A stretch of DNA of 5,645 bases from Thermoleophilia bacterium (GTDB lineage Bacteria; Actinomycetota; Thermoleophilia; Gaiellales; Gaiellaceae), in NCBI GenBank assembly GCA_016844515.1, contig JAERMP010000234.1, positions 1 to 5,645 on the forward strand, given 5' to 3'. Positions within the stretch are counted from its first letter, which is position 1; every line of letters begins with the position of its first letter. Under the pieces are notes generated by a model. That model did no database searches, had not been told where the DNA came from, and saw only the letters and a program-made list of their open reading frames with translations. Made by a program: the position numbers and the translations under genes. Below, one piece after another: positions 5,345 to 5,645 of the stretch.

Positions 5345-5364
5345 ACGACATAGCGAAAGGGAGG

Positions 5365-5645
5365 GCCAACGGCGTACGCCACGAGCTCGAGCTCGAACCG
5401 CGTGAGCTCCTCGTGTACGTGCTTCGCGAGCGGCTGGGACTCACCGGAACGAACGTGGGCTGCGACACGTCGTCGTGCGGATCCTGCACGGTGCTCGTGA
5501 ACGGCGAGGCCGTGAAGTCCTGCACGATGCTCGGCGTCCAGGCTGACGGGATGCAGATCATGACCATCGAAGGCCTTGCGACGAATGGCCAGCTGCACCC
5601 GGTTCAGCAGGCGTTCCACGATCACCACGCACTTCAGTGCGGCTA
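5365..5645 (+). CDS. CoxS-like [2Fe-2S] small subunit, 5' part, start lost
   Basis: This encodes the N-terminal ferredoxin-like domain of the small subunit of an aerobic CO dehydrogenase/xanthine dehydrogenase-type molybdenum hydroxylase, which passes electrons from the Mo site to FAD. The frame reads [20 protein letters not shown], then [21 protein letters not shown]. It shows the plant-type cluster C-x4-C-x2-C-x11-C (codons at 5461, 5476, 5485, 5521), then LGVQADG, TIEGLA and LHPVQQAF. The Cys at 5638 begins the second cluster (QCG...), and the window edge then cuts the gene. No ATG, GTG or TTG lies in this frame between the stop at 5260-5262 and GTG 5413, which is too far downstream to keep the first beta strands. 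A strong AAAGGGAGG (5356-5364) precedes the conserved part but has no start codon after it. The gene may be a pseudogene broken by repeat copy C. The substrate cannot be told from the small subunit. Confidence 0.8.

Noticed and set aside
5253..5405. Small ORF from ATG 5253 through repeat copy C
   Set aside because: Past MQVT it encodes only repeat sequence and then runs out of frame through the coxS region to a stop; more likely the remnant of a broken start than a gene.

Overview
The window is about 5.6 kb of GC-rich bacterial DNA with all genes on the + strand. The gene order prfB-ftsE-ftsX-...-smpB, the GC-rich third codon positions and a CO-dehydrogenase/xanthine-dehydrogenase-type small subunit at the right edge suggest an actinobacterium, perhaps of the Thermoleophilia (Gaiellales/Solirubrobacterales) type. 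That placement is an inference from gene order and composition; no marker gene was compared.

Layout, left to right: the 3' part of prfB (release factor 2); a 284-bp gap; ftsE and ftsX, overlapping by four bases (ATGA); a 74-bp gap; a SUV3-like DExH-box RNA helicase with a C-terminal zinc ribbon; 12 bp later a small stand-alone cyclic-nucleotide-binding-domain protein; a 160-bp gap; smpB; and the start of a coxS-like [2Fe-2S] protein cut by the window edge. prfB and smpB serve translation termination and ribosome rescue. FtsE and FtsX form the divisome ABC-type complex that controls peptidoglycan hydrolysis. The helicase probably acts on RNA. The cNMP-domain protein is a likely sensor or regulator with unknown partner. 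The CoxS-like protein belongs to a separate molybdenum-hydroxylase unit.

The most notable feature lies between the genes. Every intergenic gap longer than about 15 bp contains dispersed hairpin repeats of two families. Family R1 is about 70-73 bp and folds as two successive hairpins; it occurs three times (649-718 on +, 4626-4696 on -, 5272-5344 on +), and the long stem shows a compensatory base-pair change between copies. Family R2 is a GTAGG...CCTAC-bounded double hairpin after ftsX (2462-2511), with a 23-bp exact inverted match after the cNMP gene (4594-4616). Both R2 copies touch the stop codon of the gene before them.

R1 copy C lies where the 5' end of the coxS-like gene should be. No ATG, GTG or TTG precedes the conserved CoxS sequence in its frame, yet a plausible original start (ATG CAA GTG ACC) sits just upstream of the repeat in another frame. 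This looks like insertion of the repeat into codons 4-5 of coxS. The R1 family and this insertion deserve follow-up first.
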